From the NCBI GenBank assembly GCA_000320545.1, contig ADNK01001130.1, positions 1 through 64,000 of the forward strand: a stretch of 64,000 nucleotides of DNA, in the 5' to 3' direction. The position numbers and the translations under genes are program-made. Shown here piece by piece: positions 43,084 through 56,935 of this stretch. The stretch comes from Bigelowiella natans CCMP2755 (lineage: Eukaryota > Cercozoa > Chlorarachniophyceae). The notes below the pieces were generated by a model. The model made no database searches and had not been told where the DNA came from. It saw nothing but the letters and a program-made list of their open reading frames with translations. How positions within the stretch are numbered: the first letter of the stretch is position 1; every line of letters starts with the position of its first letter.

Positions 43084-46000
43084 ATGAGCGGAATGCGATG
43101 GAAGACAAGCGTTCAAGCCATGCCAAAAGCTATTCTCTTTCTCCTGTTCCTAGGTGGCATTTGCAAAAATTGGTCTCAATGTATGTATGTTATAATGGTA
43201 GCTCTTCTCAGGCTATGGCCCCTTAATGCATGGAGAGGCCTCAGCTTCAGGGGATGATGCGGATTCGAGTTCTCTCTCTTCGGTATTAATGAACACTAAT
43301 TCTGTCGCATAGATTATCTTAATCTAACAATCTATGTAACACGATTTTTGACCATCAGAACAATGAAGGCAGCACTACTTTTGCGGCTGCTTTGTCCACT
43401 GAACCTATTGGAGGTAGCGCAATAATGCAGCATGTGCTTATTTACGCAGTTTTCAGACTGAAGATTATACTATATTCTTCCTAACTCAAGTAGAAAATCC
43501 AAGCAAGTCTGGAAGTAACAAGACGGCGGAAATGATTGCCTTACTTGAAGAAATCTCCGAGCTTCGTGATTCGCGAAGGATAGATTCCGACGAGGAAGAA
43601 TGGGCAGAAAAGCTCTCTAAGCTCGTCGACAAAGCAGAGAGTCTGGACAATACTAAAACTGCAGAGTTGAAAGGAGAACTATATCTTTTAGGAGAAGGGT
43701 TTCCTAGAAATCTGACATTGGCATTGAAGTTCTTGAAAGAGGCCGCAGCCAAAGGCAACCCCCGGGCACAGATGCATCTTGGTTTCATGTATGGAAAGGT
43801 GAACTTACTTTTTCGCATACTTACATCCTTGTACTCAGTTAAAATTTTTAAAATCGAATATGCTACTTACTGACCCTAAAATAATGCAGGGGTTCCACAA
43901 GAATGGATTAGCCGACAAGGACGAAGCTCAATCCCTTTTGAATTACTATTTTGCGGCGCTGGGAGGTGTCGCAGAGGCGCAAATGGTGTTAGGATTTCGA
44001 CACTTGTATGGATATGGAGTACCAAAGTCGTGCACGGCATCTATGAAATACTATTCGAAGGTAGCTGATGCTGTGGTTGAGTATCATAGTAAGAAGGCCA
44101 TCTCAAAACCGATAGAGCTGGTGAGACTCTCAGACGACAAGGTATTAGAAGCTGCAGCAATGTGGTGGGGAAGGAGGGGGTGACATGGGGATTGCGAGGT
44201 ACCTTGATACGAGCGATTTTCAACTTGTACAGGCTAGGAACAACAAACTGGAGGAGACAGAAGACGTGATCCAGTATTATCAGCACTCAGCTGATAATGG
44301 CAATGCAGACGCTCAGGTCGTAGTGGTTGGAGGGATCGTTCGGTTGGCAAAATATATCCTGATAGTTCAAACTGGAATTCTAAAAGAAGAATTCACTCAC
44401 TCTCCCCTCACCTCCTCCACAGAAGAAATAACGGCGGATTGCCTTTGTTAGGTTGCTCTGGGCCAACTCAATTTCTACGGTGCACGAGGTGTGCAGCAGG
44501 TATATGGCGCATGCCCCTCTTTACCTGCGGGACGAACAATGGGGTAGGGGGTGGTGCCCATCGATGCTCTATAAAGTAAAAAGAAAGCGACGGTACTCAT
44601 TATCTGCTGCTTCTGGTGCTACCTCAGAATACCGAGGCTGCTGCAAGATACTTTAGGCAAGCAGCGGAGCAAGGAAATGCTGCTGCCAAGGCCAATCTTG
44701 CTCAGATGCACATTCAAGGGCTGGGGGTGAGACTTCACCGTCGTCACCAACGTTTTGATATATTACAATGACTGTATACCAGATAGCAGTGATGCTACCG
44801 TTTAGTGGTGGCTTGTAATAGTAGTCGATAGACGATGCTTGGTACTGATTTATTGCCATCGCCACTCACATATATTTATGCTTCAGGTTGAGCAGAATAA
44901 TAAAACCGCTTTCAAGTATTTCCATGAGGCCGCTGCTAAGGTGGTACTAGATAGAGCGCTCTGCATCGTCATTTTCTTCCTCTTTTTTGTCGTATTCATT
45001 GTCTTTCTTCACCACCAGTCTTGTTTGTTATTGTGGAGAAGAAGGAAAAGAAGAAGGGCATACCATACGTCTGGGGTTCATTTTCCTTTCACTCACAGCT
45101 TAGAAGTAGTATTATGTATGTATTGAGTGTTGGCGTTGTCCCTCCTATTGCCCAGGGTGATGCTGCAGCTCAGAACGGACTGGGGTATATGTATCTCCAT
45201 GGTTACGGAACGACCAAAGACCAGAAAAAAGCAATCAAATTCTTCAAAATGAGCGCCGAGCAGGGTTGTGCGCGTGCTGCGCAAGATGGGATGATGACGC
45301 GCGCGCGCGCACACACACACACACACGCATGCATGCATGCACACCACAGGAGGACGCACAAATATGTCACTACTATCACCACCACCACCACCAGCTCTAA
45401 TGCCGATTGTGCTTCTTTCTCCCCAATAGGCAATGTGGACGCCCAATTCAACCTTGGAGTAATGTATTTCGGTGAGGAGACGATGACGCATCCGCATGAT
45501 ATAGACAGATGTGATTAAGATCGCCAAAAACAATTTTTATTTTATAAAACGCACTCCTCTTCCTCCCCCTCCTTGTAGGTGGCATGGGGATTGATGTCGA
45601 CTATGGGGCGGCGCTTCAATACTTCACCCTAGCGGGGCACCAAGGCCACATTCGTTCTCTATTCAACTTAGCACAGATGCACATGAATGGTATTGATATT
45701 CTTTGACCTAGTGCCTCTACTGCTATCTGCTTCTCTTCCTTCCGACGAGGGAGGAAAGAACTCCATTTTACATTTAGAGAAACCAGAGTTGTTAGTCCAT
45801 TTGGATGGTGCCTGATGATGATGATCATGATGACGATCGGTGCCGTTTTCAGAGTATTCACCAATATGAATCAGCCATCATGATTGATACTCTCTGACTG
45901 ATGTGTTGCATTGCTGAAACTCTCTTCTTCTCTTTTTCTCCACGTTCATCTTTTCTTGCAGGCCTTGGAACTGTGCAGTCATGCCCCATAGCTGTGAAAT

Positions 46001-46340
46001 TGTTCAAAAGTGTGAGTGAGAGAGGTTATTGGGCGAAATGGCTGACGTCAGCTCACAAAGACTACATCCGAGAGGACTACGATTCTGCTCTCATCAAGTC
46101 CGTGTGGCTGCTACTAATATTATATAAGTGCCATCCATTCATGTTAGTTTGACATCCAATTTGTCCGAAACATATCGCACGGGGATGGGAAATAATGATG
46201 ACGAGGATGATGATAATGACGAGGATGATACTGATGAGACGATTACGACGATGATAAAGAGACAGATCCTGTCTCCGCATTTAGCCAATCAATGCGCTCA
46301 TTTTGATTTGTGTACTCACGTAAGTCCGGTGTTGTTCTGC

Positions 46341-46379
<39 letters not shown>

Positions 46380-47123
46380 CCATCATGAGAAGATACTGCA
46401 GGGCATCGGACCAGGTAATGGAGGAAGTAGTGGTGGTGGAAGTAGTAGTAGTAGTAGTAGTAGTCGTAGTGTGCATCAGCCTGTAAACGAAATAGGGAAT
46501 GATAATAATGATATTGATGATGATGATGACAATGATGACAATGGCGATGATGGCCATAACAAGAAAATAATAGGAGAGAATGGTGTCATGTTACACCCAA
46601 AAGTAGGTGCTGTAGTCGTTTTGTACAAATGATTAGCACGCTCGGTGAAAAAGTTACAAAATGAAATAGTCACCGATGATTCTAATCTTTATATACGGAT
46701 AAAATCATTAGGGGTATGAGATGGCGCAGAGCAATGCAGCATGGTTGCTAGGCAAAGATCACGTCGTGTATCATCCATTCGAAGACCGCCATTTGGCATC
46801 TCTACACCATTTGGAGAAAGCTGGTACTATTTGATAAACAATAAACTACTTGCAGCTTGCTAGAAGTAGTAGCAGTAAAAGTAGGAGAGAGAAACTTTCT
46901 GATTAAACACCCATTGCTCTTCTCAGCTCTCCAAGGGAATGTTGATGCGCACCGCATGATAGGGGACCACTACTACTACGGCTTATCGGGGGGGGGAAAC
47001 AACAACAACACCCCGGACTATGAGCAAGCTGCTCGCCACTACACGTTGGCAGGAGAGCAGAAAAATGCCCACGCCAATTTCAACCTAGGGTAGGAGTAAC
47101 AATGAGAGAGAGAGAGGAGGGGG

Positions 47124-47165
<42 letters not shown>

Positions 47166-47400
47166 CATCTCCTGTACACTTTCGTGATGAAAACCTCCTC
47201 CAACAATGAATCTATGGACATGACGACGACCTGCTGCTACATCATCTCCCAGTGAGAGTGATAAGTGTATTATGCAGCAATCTGCCGGTCGTCGCAGTTG
47301 AATGATGGGTGGTGTGATTGAGAGAGTGAGTGACGGCCATATGAACGTGATGGAACTATTGTGTCATGCCGAGGAATTCGTTTTGTTCCTTGATTTATTA

Positions 47401-47443
<43 letters not shown>

Positions 47444-47931
47444 GATGTAATATACTTTTCTTTGCTCTATTCGTTTATCCTCCTCCTCGCATCGTCATCA
47501 GATTTATGCATCAACACGGCGTCGGACTTCCCTTCGATCTGCATCTCGCCAAACGGTTTTATGACTTAGCTCTCGAGAGCTCCCCGGATGCGTATGTTCC
47601 TGTGCAGCTCGCCTTACTCGGTCTTCAACTCCATCAATTCTACCTTGACTTTGTCAAATGGTGGCAAGACCCATCGTCGCCCTTCGGCAGCGGCAGCAAT
47701 AGCGACAAGAAGACAACGAAAGAGGCAAGTGAAAACGACGACGAGGGGGCTGCAAATGCAGGCGGCGAGAAGCAAGCAGAATCTGGGCAAAATACGGCAC
47801 AGAGAGCAAAAGGAAACAAGCGATCGTCATCGGGGAAAGGGTCTAAAACAACGTGGGAAGACCTGATCCTTCTGTTCGCTTGCGGTTTCCTCGCAATTCT
47901 CATTTTCTTCCGCTCGAGACGCGTTACGTAG
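43084..47931 (+). CDS. SEL1L: SEL1L/HRD3-like ERAD adaptor
   Basis: ER-membrane Sel1-repeat protein of the Hrd1 ubiquitin-ligase complex, which recruits misfolded glycoproteins. Exon 43084-43180 encodes a signal peptide, MPKAILFLLFLGGICKNW. It joins in phase to a Ser/Asp-rich exon and then, after two more, to KTAEMIALLEEISELRDSRR (43530). Sel1 repeats follow: LALKFLKEAAAKGNPRAQMH, AEAQMVLGFRHLYGYGVPKS, QQNTEAAARYFRQAAEQGN-like, NNKTAFKYFHEAAA, AAQNGLGYMYLHGYGTTKD, VDAQFNLGVMYFGG and YEMAQSNAAWLLGKD, then ALQGNVDAHRMIGDHYYYG and FMHQHGVGLPFDLHLAKRFY. The VPKSCTASMKYYSKVA segment is typical of SEL1L/Hrd3. A basic/acidic linker ends in one membrane helix, WEDLILLFACGFLAILIFF, and RSRRVT at 47931. 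Introns contain (GT)n, (GA)n and (TA)n. Confidence 0.88.
46344..46376. repeat. (GT)n microsatellite in SEL1L intron
   Basis: Pure GT run, followed 60 bp later by a short (AGT)n stretch at about 46440-46465. Confidence 0.9.
47107..47440. repeat. (GA)n and (TA)n tracts in last SEL1L intron
   Basis: GA repeat at about 47107-47163 and TA repeat at 47404-47440, between the exon ending NAHANFNLG and the final exon at about 47502. Confidence 0.92.
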
Positions 47932-48272
47932 TCACTACACGTAGAAATGAAATCACGCATTTTACCAGCATGTGCTGCAGTGTTGTTCGATGGAAGGCGA
48001 ATTGAACTACAATGGCGTTGATGAGTGTGTCCATTAGTAGTTACATGCGAATGCATGACATCACAGCTTTATTTGGTTTACACACCTTCACAGCAGCGAT
48101 GTGTGGCACTTGAGAAACCTGCTTGCTGTGCGGCCTAGACGGCTGCACACGTACGTGTCCTTACAATCTACTGCCAGACAGCGCGCGTGCTGCGATGCAC
48201 GGGAATGCCCACAATTGAAACCACGTATTTACAAAATGCCATGGCTAGCATTGTAGACAACGTATAATTATA

Positions 48273-48305
<33 letters not shown>

Positions 48306-48637
48306 GTAATATTACAGTGTCTATTATTATCAAGTAAGGCCAGCGCTACAGAAATCGAACATGAACTCAGCGCATGTAGCTACGACTGTAGTCCTCGTTG
48401 CATTGGGCTTCGCATCATGATACGCGCGAGATAGCATATAAGCAGTTGCTAAACTGAGCGTTGCAAGTGGCATTTGCGATATAGTACCACCGTGGCTCAT
48501 CATCGAGTCCACCACTCGCAACCCTATCTACGCCGCAAAAAAAACACTGAGCCTACGTGCATCCACTCATGCAAAACTTTGCAGAACTCCACACAGCGTG
48601 CCGCGAATCGCACCAGCACAGGTAGCTAGCTAAACAG

Positions 48638-48686
<49 letters not shown>

Positions 48687-48792
48687 GTTAAATGCTACTC
48701 CTTATACAAAGAGAAACATAAATGAGAATGAACGATTATTTATACATACATGGCCGCGTGCTTCAAGGCGCTAAATCTAATCATTGCACGCT
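47932..48792. other. Convergent 3' spacer with two (TA)n tracts
   Basis: No gene. (TA)n at about 48261-48305 and 48641-48684; GTAGCTAGCTAAAC at 48622-48635, matching the CTAG-rich style of the other 3' spacers. Confidence 0.65.
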
Positions 48793-49470
48793 TCAATCTT
48801 CTTTCGTCGGTTTGACTTGCTGAGTTACTGCCTGGAACGGAGGTCCAGGTAACGTTCTAGCAAGAAGTAACACTAGAGAAAGAATGTATGGAAATTCAGG
48901 GCCCCAATAAGCTAGCAAATTTTCTGGAGGTGTATCACTAGTGAATTCCATCAAGTGATAAAAACCAAGAGCATACCTGGAGGAACGAGAATAAGCCTTA
49001 ATCATCAGTGTGAGAGATGTTATACTTACGCTTTAGCGCCAACGAGAAGGATTGCAATCATACGAATCCAATTCCACTTGAAGGTAAAAGCTAGAAGAAC
49101 AAGTGCGTACAATGTTCCCAGGCCGTATGCGCTGCGAAGTATTTCAACGTTTCAAGGTGAATGAAGGAAAATTGTTCTTATTGTAAACTAATCGGTGAAA
49201 AACCTTATACAAGTTGCCATCACCATGTAGTCCGGGCGCTGATATATACATGGAGTGTGTCAGAATCGAAACATCATAATTGCGATAGATTCATACACTT
49301 GCAAAGAGACGGTTGTTCTCGATAGCATATTCGTAGGTGGTTTTCAGGATTCCTGTTGAATCTGCAGAGAGAGGTTGGTGGCAGTAATGCCTCTCAATAG
49401 CAATGCAACTCCAGAGGAAGTATGATTGCAGCACGATGATCAGAACGTCGATGCAGTTGCGGCACCCCAT
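48793..49470 (-). CDS. Polytopic membrane protein, EXPERA/TMEM97-like
   Basis: About 170 residues with four hydrophobic segments. Start at 49470, MGCRNCIDVLIIVLQSYFLW, then TGILKTTYEYAIENNRLF. A second exon (RPDYMVMATC, about 49210) joins in phase to AYGLGTLYALVLLAFTF and KWNWIRMIAILLVGAKA. The last exon has YALGFYHLMEFTSDTPPENL and a final helix GPEFPYILSLVLLLARTLPG, ending QQVKPTKED. Size, four helices, the KWNWIR motif before helix 3 and a Pro-Tyr in the last helix recall EXPERA proteins (TMEM97, EBP, TM6SF2), which bind or isomerise sterols. This is a resemblance by eye; the first exon junction does not fit cleanly. Confidence 0.45.
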
Positions 49471-49756
49471 TGTGAGCAGTGATTTTCTCCTTGTCGGTGG
49501 AGAGAGACTTTTTGTCGCAAAAGCTTAAACGCCATTGATTTATGATTTTGCGACAACCTAGTATGATTATCGTTGTCACAAGCTACATCGCCTGATCGTA
49601 GTATTAGGTTGCAACTCGCGAGAATCAGGAAATGGCCGAAATCGTAGGAAATAAGGCCATTTTCTAAAGGCGACATACAAACGTGTAATTTTATTTTATT
49701 TTACTTTCAGGGTTAGGGCTTGAGGACTCAGAAAGCGTTCGTCCTCCCGTTGCACG
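49471..49756. promoter_or_regulatory. Divergent 5' spacer
   Basis: 286 bp separating two start codons on opposite strands; presumably a bidirectional promoter. No motif that I would name. Confidence 0.45.
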
Positions 49757-51369
49757 ATGGGATTTTGTCAGCAATGCAATGGATTGATGGTGCTGCCTCT
49801 TTTCCGTGTTGTCTAAGTATCTCAGCCTTCTGAATATTGTTCTGGCACATAAAACTATATGCTTTTGTAGCTCAAGAACTTTCGGCTGAAGCGCCGGAAG
49901 CCAGTGACGTGTTGCATGGAGATATTATTGCCAGGTTGGATGATCTCGAATAGTGTGTTCCCTTTTACATCTTTGTAACCACCTGTATATGTGATGACCT
50001 GGTATACTACTTCCCTTGCAAATTAGTGATGGCAATTTTGGTGATGACGGCAATCCGCTCTGCCATAGAAGTGGAGTCGAACGATCCTGATCTCAACCTC
50101 GATGACTCGTACTAATGCTAATTATTCATTGAGGAGACACAACAGCCACGTTATATATACTCTGTGTTGTTGTCGCAGCGATAGTTTTATTTTATTGATG
50201 TATTTCAGTAAAGATGTATGCAACCTACGCAGGTATTTTACGCCGCCCAGTGAAGGCCAACCTCAGCCATTTTCGTCAGTTGTCCTTCCTTCTTGAACAA
50301 TCTGATTTATTGTAGAGGGTGCTTAACTTCGAATTTGTTCTCACAGATACAGCGCTGACACGGATCCGTTAGATGTCACGGTATCTCGAGAGATTCCATC
50401 GTGCAAGAAGAGCTAACAACATGAATTGCAATGCTCAACACAGACGAGATTTTAACTAGTACTGATTTTATTTCATTAGAGCGTACGATCCATGAAAGAG
50501 CTGGCGTTCAAGGTTTGCTATTGTCTTTTCCAAAAACAACAATTTGAAGAAATGAAGTAAGGTTATTTGTTCTGTCGGCAGCTGGTAAAGCGTGGGCATA
50601 TCCTGGCCATTTCACCTAATGTCGCACCATTTTGTGATGATTCTTCGGATTCTTTTTCTACAAGGTGGCCACAGAAAACTACTGTCATTCGAAGTATCGT
50701 GGTGTGACGAGCATTGCCTTAACGATATAAATGTTGTTCTTTCAATCGGCCACAGAATCGCGCATATCATTAACCAAACGAAGGAAGAGTTCAACTTACA
50801 AGATATGCATCCAGAGGTTTGTATAATGACAATGTCGTCGTCACTTGATGCTGAAGCGTTATTCAAATAGTTTCCTCCACGTGTGTCATCTAACAATTTT
50901 TTTTATGGCGCCATTTACTTTTGTTAGCCCTACCCTAACAGCTGCTCGGGATCATGGTAAAAGATTGTTGCTCTTAATGTTTCAGTGGAAACAAACACTA
51001 GTTGACGTTTACTTGTTGATCTTTCATTGAACATTTCGTCAGAAACTCGTCCTTCATACTTAATGCTCATCAATTTGAATAGGTATTTGAGAGGTTTCGG
51101 GTCAAGCGGAGACATGAATAACTACGTTAAATCAAAGCACTATCCAGATGATGGTCAGAATGCTGCTAATCTAATTCGCCGCATGCTGCAAGAATAATGC
51201 AAGAATAATGCAAGAATAATAAGAATAAGAGTGAGGAAAAAACAACCCCCCCCCCAAAAAAAATGAAGTAATTAGGGATATAGCAGTATTGTCCGAGAAC
51301 TTACTAATGTGGGTGGGCAGCAACGTTTCGCGCTTTCACGCATTAGGAGCTGAAGCATCTTATATTGCC

Positions 51370-51444
<75 letters not shown>

Positions 51445-51507
51445 CTAAACCAAACGGAGTACTCGCAGTGAAGCACATTTGAAATCTTTCGCGCACGCGC
51501 GCGCGCG

Positions 51508-51561
<54 letters not shown>

Positions 51562-52357
51562 GAAAGAGAGAGAGAAATACACACAGAGTCTCGTTTGTTC
51601 ATGACAATCAATATGATGTAGGTTACCTTGAGGGTGGAGTGGCATTCAACTCATTTAGTGAAGACTCCGGACTATCGTAATAATGCAGAATGAAGAAGAC
51701 TCATTACACTTTTCTCTCCAATGATCATCAGCGTTACATCCGAACCCCCCCTTTCCTTCCCCATATAGGTACAATATCCGTTTCAACGAAAGTGATCAGA
51801 GTAGTGACTACGACCAGCAGGTGCGTAGTAGAGACCTCTTCCTAGATACTCACAGTTGCAATGTTTAGAGAGTATTGATTACCGGTCTTGAGTAACAGCA
51901 AACTCTTGTGAGCCAAACGAGTAGAGCATGATTACGCGAATTGTGACTATGATGATGGCAATGCTGATGATGAATGATACTGAATAGCTTCCGTTGTTGC
52001 CTCGTTCGTTTACGGGAGAACAGTTGTTTATTCATGTACTTAACACTTTGTAGGAGTTTCTCTGATTGTTGTGCTGCCGCTGTTAGGTTCCAAGCAGCTT
52101 GTTGCCCCAGACGAACCAGTAATAATGGCTGACGATTTCTTTCGAATAGCACCCCTGTCTATGTCTTTTTCAGTATCACTCCAAATGCAGTTACCACCAT
52201 CATCACGACAATGATCTTCATCATCATCATCATCATCGTCATCAGGCTGGGCATCGGCACAAACTTTGATTATATTACTACCTTCCTCTTTTACGGGTCG
52301 GTACCCTGTTGTCTTCTCCTTGTTGTTTCTAATATATGTATATATGTGTACATGTAC

Positions 52358-52393
<36 letters not shown>

Positions 52394-52791
52394 CGTCACT
52401 TCGTATCTTGTAAAATGTGATAAGTACTTTTTGGTTTTGTTATCCCCTGGTTTTAAGATTCTTACCGCTCCAAAACTTTATTGACTCCTGGGCAATTGGT
52501 GAGGAGGAGGAGGAGGAGGAGGAGGAGGAGGAGGAGGCATATTAGACTGTTGCTTTCAACATCAACTCACATCAAGACACATCAGCGCGCGCGCGCGCAC
52601 ACACACACATACAGATGCACATACAGATGCACATACAAATGCACACACATATAATACATGTTTCCAAAATATTGAATATTGACACATCTCCTTTCTAATA
52701 CATTCGTCGATGATATGTTCTCTATGATCGTTTGCTGATTTGCCGCTGTGCTATGTGAAGGGCAAATTAGCGGCAACGACTACAAGGTAAC

Positions 52792-52826
<35 letters not shown>

Positions 52827-54058
52827 TAATAATACACTGATAGTAATTCATCATGACACACACAAATAAGACGACACGTTGCAGCATATTTGAGTCGGAA
52901 AAGAAGATTTTTTGCCCTTAGGGTGTCGAGGAGGAGTTTTGTACAGAAAGTAGTCTTGGAAGTGTTCTAATGTATGATCTTGTTGCTGTTTCAGGCTCAA
53001 TCTACAAACGGTTTCACGGTACTGAACCCCATTTCCCCCTCTACTACTTACTACGACGACAAATACTACTAGCTACAGCTTCGATTTGTACGAATGGGGG
53101 ATGGAAGGAAGAGAAGGAGGGGGGGGAATATCACAATATGGTTTTTCTACCTCTCTTTCATTGCTTATAATGATGATTTGTGGTGATTTGTTGGATATGT
53201 TTCTCTCAACTGAGTCGTAAATTGGCTGCTGCTGCTGCTGCTGCTGCTATATTATGTTTATGATGAGTAGACCCAGCTCTTTCCCACCCCCGAATACCGC
53301 ACGGACCTCTTTTCGGCGATTGCTGGTACTGTGTATCATCATGGGGTTGGCTGCTACGGAGACGAACATTATTTTGAACACTGAGAGGCTCTGTTTACAA
53401 TGGAGGGAATCAATAAAAACTTTGCTTTGGTGCTGCTCGTTATCATTCCGACGGCCACGCTTCTTATCTACTTTATGCCTCCCCCCCCCCTTCTTCACGT
53501 ATGCTGCGGTGTTTCCCATCAGGATCATTCATGCCTCTATTCTTCAATCTGGCATTTCTGTAATAAATGTCGTTTTCGTCATCTGCTTACGCCGATAATG
53601 CAGCTTCCCATGTCGTGCCGTCCGTGTTGCCTTTGTGATTTTTCAAAGACACGTACGTAAGATAGCGTGTGTTTGCTCGAATGCAGCATTTACAGGGCTG
53701 AAGGCCCTTAGTTACTGGCCGCTATGCGTGCATCAGCCGAAGAAATGATGTTTCTTTCCGTAGTTTATTCGCCGTTACATTGATTGATAATGGGCTGTTA
53801 GATGATGATGATGGTGATGGTGGTGGTGGTGGTGTGTCTAGATACCCATTCTTCCAGCTCTCAAAGCAGCTTCTCCTCGAGAAAGAGCTGCGGATAAAGG
53901 TGGCTGCTACTCACACACGTTGACCGACCGATTTGAGACACAATGGAAGACATATGTGTGTGTGTGTGTGTGTGTACATGGACGGCACCTATCATCACCT
54001 TGTCGTTTTATTTTTTCCTTTATTCATCGATGATGTGCGTTCAAATATACATATATTT

Positions 54059-54100
<42 letters not shown>

Positions 54101-55004
54101 GTATGTGTGTGTATGTGTGTGTGTGTGTTTGTGTCCTTCTCTTTCCAATAATAGGAAGGATTGAAGATGATGGGAGCGTCCACAGCTTCACACTTCATGT
54201 CTTGGTATAGTGGTGTTGGCATTAGCTTCATAGTAAAAGTAGCAGCAGCAGCAGCAGTAGTAGTAGGAGTAGTAGCATCGACCAAAGACACAGCTTCCTT
54301 CCTTCGTTCTTCTCTGCCCTCCTGGTGTTCATTAGCAGCCTCCTAATGTTCGGCTGCTGTTGGTGATTTGATGATTTGATGATTCTGAAGAAATGACGGT
54401 CGTTGTTGTGACCTTGGCATCATTTGTCTGTTGGAAAAGGTTTACGACGTATTTCCTCTTGTACACGATGCTGTCTGTCATCCTGACGATGCTTTCATTC
54501 GCTGGAGGTCGGTAGATCGTCGTGTTTTTCTTTTGTCACTGGGCAGAATAAAAGCAACCAAACAGACATTGCTCATCATCCACTTGTGGCGCGCTATTCA
54601 CGTGTTACATATTGCCGTTCTGACAAAGAGTTTTTGTGGTTGTTTGTTGCTGCTGTTCCCTATGTGTTGTATCTTTGTTCCAAAGGCATTTTCAAATACT
54701 CCGACGGTTTTATCATCTTTCTCGTGTATTGGTAACAAACATTGCAGCAGCAGCAGCAGCAAGCTAGTGGTAGAGAGAAGTGCTAGTGAGCAATCACAAA
54801 GATACAACGCCTCTCCCATATTATATCGAAGGTTCTTCCTCCTGTGCGTATTTGCGATGAATTGGTTGCTAGTGACCTTCTTCTCCAAGGTGAGTAGCGG
54901 GCTGCTTGATCTGGCGTGTGGAGGTTTTGAAAGGAGGAGGAGGAGGAGGAGGAGGAGGAGGAGGAAGAAGGAGCGCAAATATGTTTGGAACTTCTGTGTG
55001 TGTT

Positions 55005-55039
<35 letters not shown>

Positions 55040-56863
55040 ATGTGTATGCGTTGTGTGTTTTGCTGCGAAACATAATGATGCTTATCGTTACCCAGGCTAC
55101 AAGCGGGGGTTTATATTGTGCCGTCATATTCCTGGCCTCCTTCCTAGGTAGTAGTAGTAGTAGAAGAAGAAGAATAAGAAGAAATCCTACAATCTTCATC
55201 ATCATCATCATCATCACTACAATGATTCTCGTAGTCCATCATAATCATCTTATCTTCGCTGTTAAGAAATCTCTCCCTGCACACCTCCTCCTCCTCTCCC
55301 TCTCCCTCTCCCTCCCCCCTTCCCTCTTCCTCCGCTGTCGTGCATCAAAAGGCATATTTGGCTTCAACCAAGAGACCACGGCAACTTCAAAGGGTTTTGC
55401 CTGTTTGTCCGCCCCCATGTGCTTCGGCCTAGGTTCTATTCCTAATTTATCAAAAGAGGCCAATAAACAAGCAGGATAGACTACCATGAGAATGATGACA
55501 GGCTTTGATCTAACCACGCCTCCTTGCATTGAATAGGCATACAGCAAATCTTCGTGTTCGAATCAGCTCAGCAAGGGGTGAGAAGCATTGCTATTATCGT
55601 TGCTGCCAATAGCTGCCAAAGGATGCGTGAGCATCATCATCAACAACAACATTCTAGAAAGAAGTGAAATCCTATCAGCGGTGCAAGAGCCAAATCCCCA
55701 CCAACGATATATGAAGGAAGCCATCAAAGACAGCATAATCGCAGTAGTTGTTGATTGACCCCGTTATTCCCTGTCATCGTCGTTTTGCTGCGTAGTCATC
55801 GTCGTTGATGGTGATATGATAGTATTATTATTCTTTACCAAGGTCAACCCCAGCAACCTGAGCGTCGTGCAAAATAATTTCTCAATGTCTACTTGCATTG
55901 GGTAGATGTGCTTAGTAGTGCTATTTATTAGAGAAGACTCGGGATTTAAGTTGTCAGCAGCAGCAGTAAATAGAGGAGGGGGGGGGGGGATGCTGCTTCT
56001 AGAAAGTCGTTTCTGGGAGGAAGAATGAGTGTGTTTCTCAAATTAGCTTGAAGTGTTGTGGAATATTCAAATCAAATCTAAAATGTGACAAATAAAGTGA
56101 AAACATCAAAAAAGGACATTATTTATGTATATTATGGTCTTCTCTTCGTCTCCTTAACCTGCCTCCTCCTTCTCCTCCTCCTCTCATCCCCCCCCCCACA
56201 TGCAGATTGTTGGTATTCGATTTCTTCTTGTACTTGGCTCTTGCGGTGTATCTTGAGCGAGTCATCCCTTCGGAATGGGGGGTACACAGCTTCCAATAAC
56301 ATCAGTATTGCGGCTGCATCCATGATACCGCAGATTTTCTTTATCTTTTCTCTTTCTCAATCTTTCCTCGCGGTCGCTAGCTGATAATATATAAGTTTGC
56401 GTCGCCACCATATTTACAATTATACTACTACTGCTACTAACAATGACATCACGGTTGATCTTATCATCATCTTTCATCGTCGCTGCTTTTGTCATCATTA
56501 ATACTGGCACATTATTATTGTTATTATCAGGTGGCGGAGCCCTTCTACTTCTGCTTTCTTCCTAGTTTCTGGGGGTCGGTTGCACTCCTACGCATCGAGA
56601 AGAAGCATATAACATTGCCATCGCTGCTACTATCACACAAGATGCAGCTGCTGCCCCGTTTTTATTGAACTTACACGTGCTAATTAACACCTAGAAACCT
56701 TTTAGAAACCCTTTCATTGACAAAAGATCTCCCCCCCTCCTCCCCTCAATATTTTTCTCTCCAGGTGTGATGGCAAGAAGGGCAACAACGAAGGAGAAGA
56801 TCCCAGAAATTTCGATCATAGGTGCTGTGAAGTAGAGAACGAATTGGAGGGGGGGGGGGGGCC

Positions 56864-56935
<72 letters not shown>

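Noticed and set aside
49700-51197. A separate short gene before the ABC transporter
   Set aside because: Exons here match the ABCA N-terminus, TM1 and first extracellular domain and join in phase to the exons after 51600.
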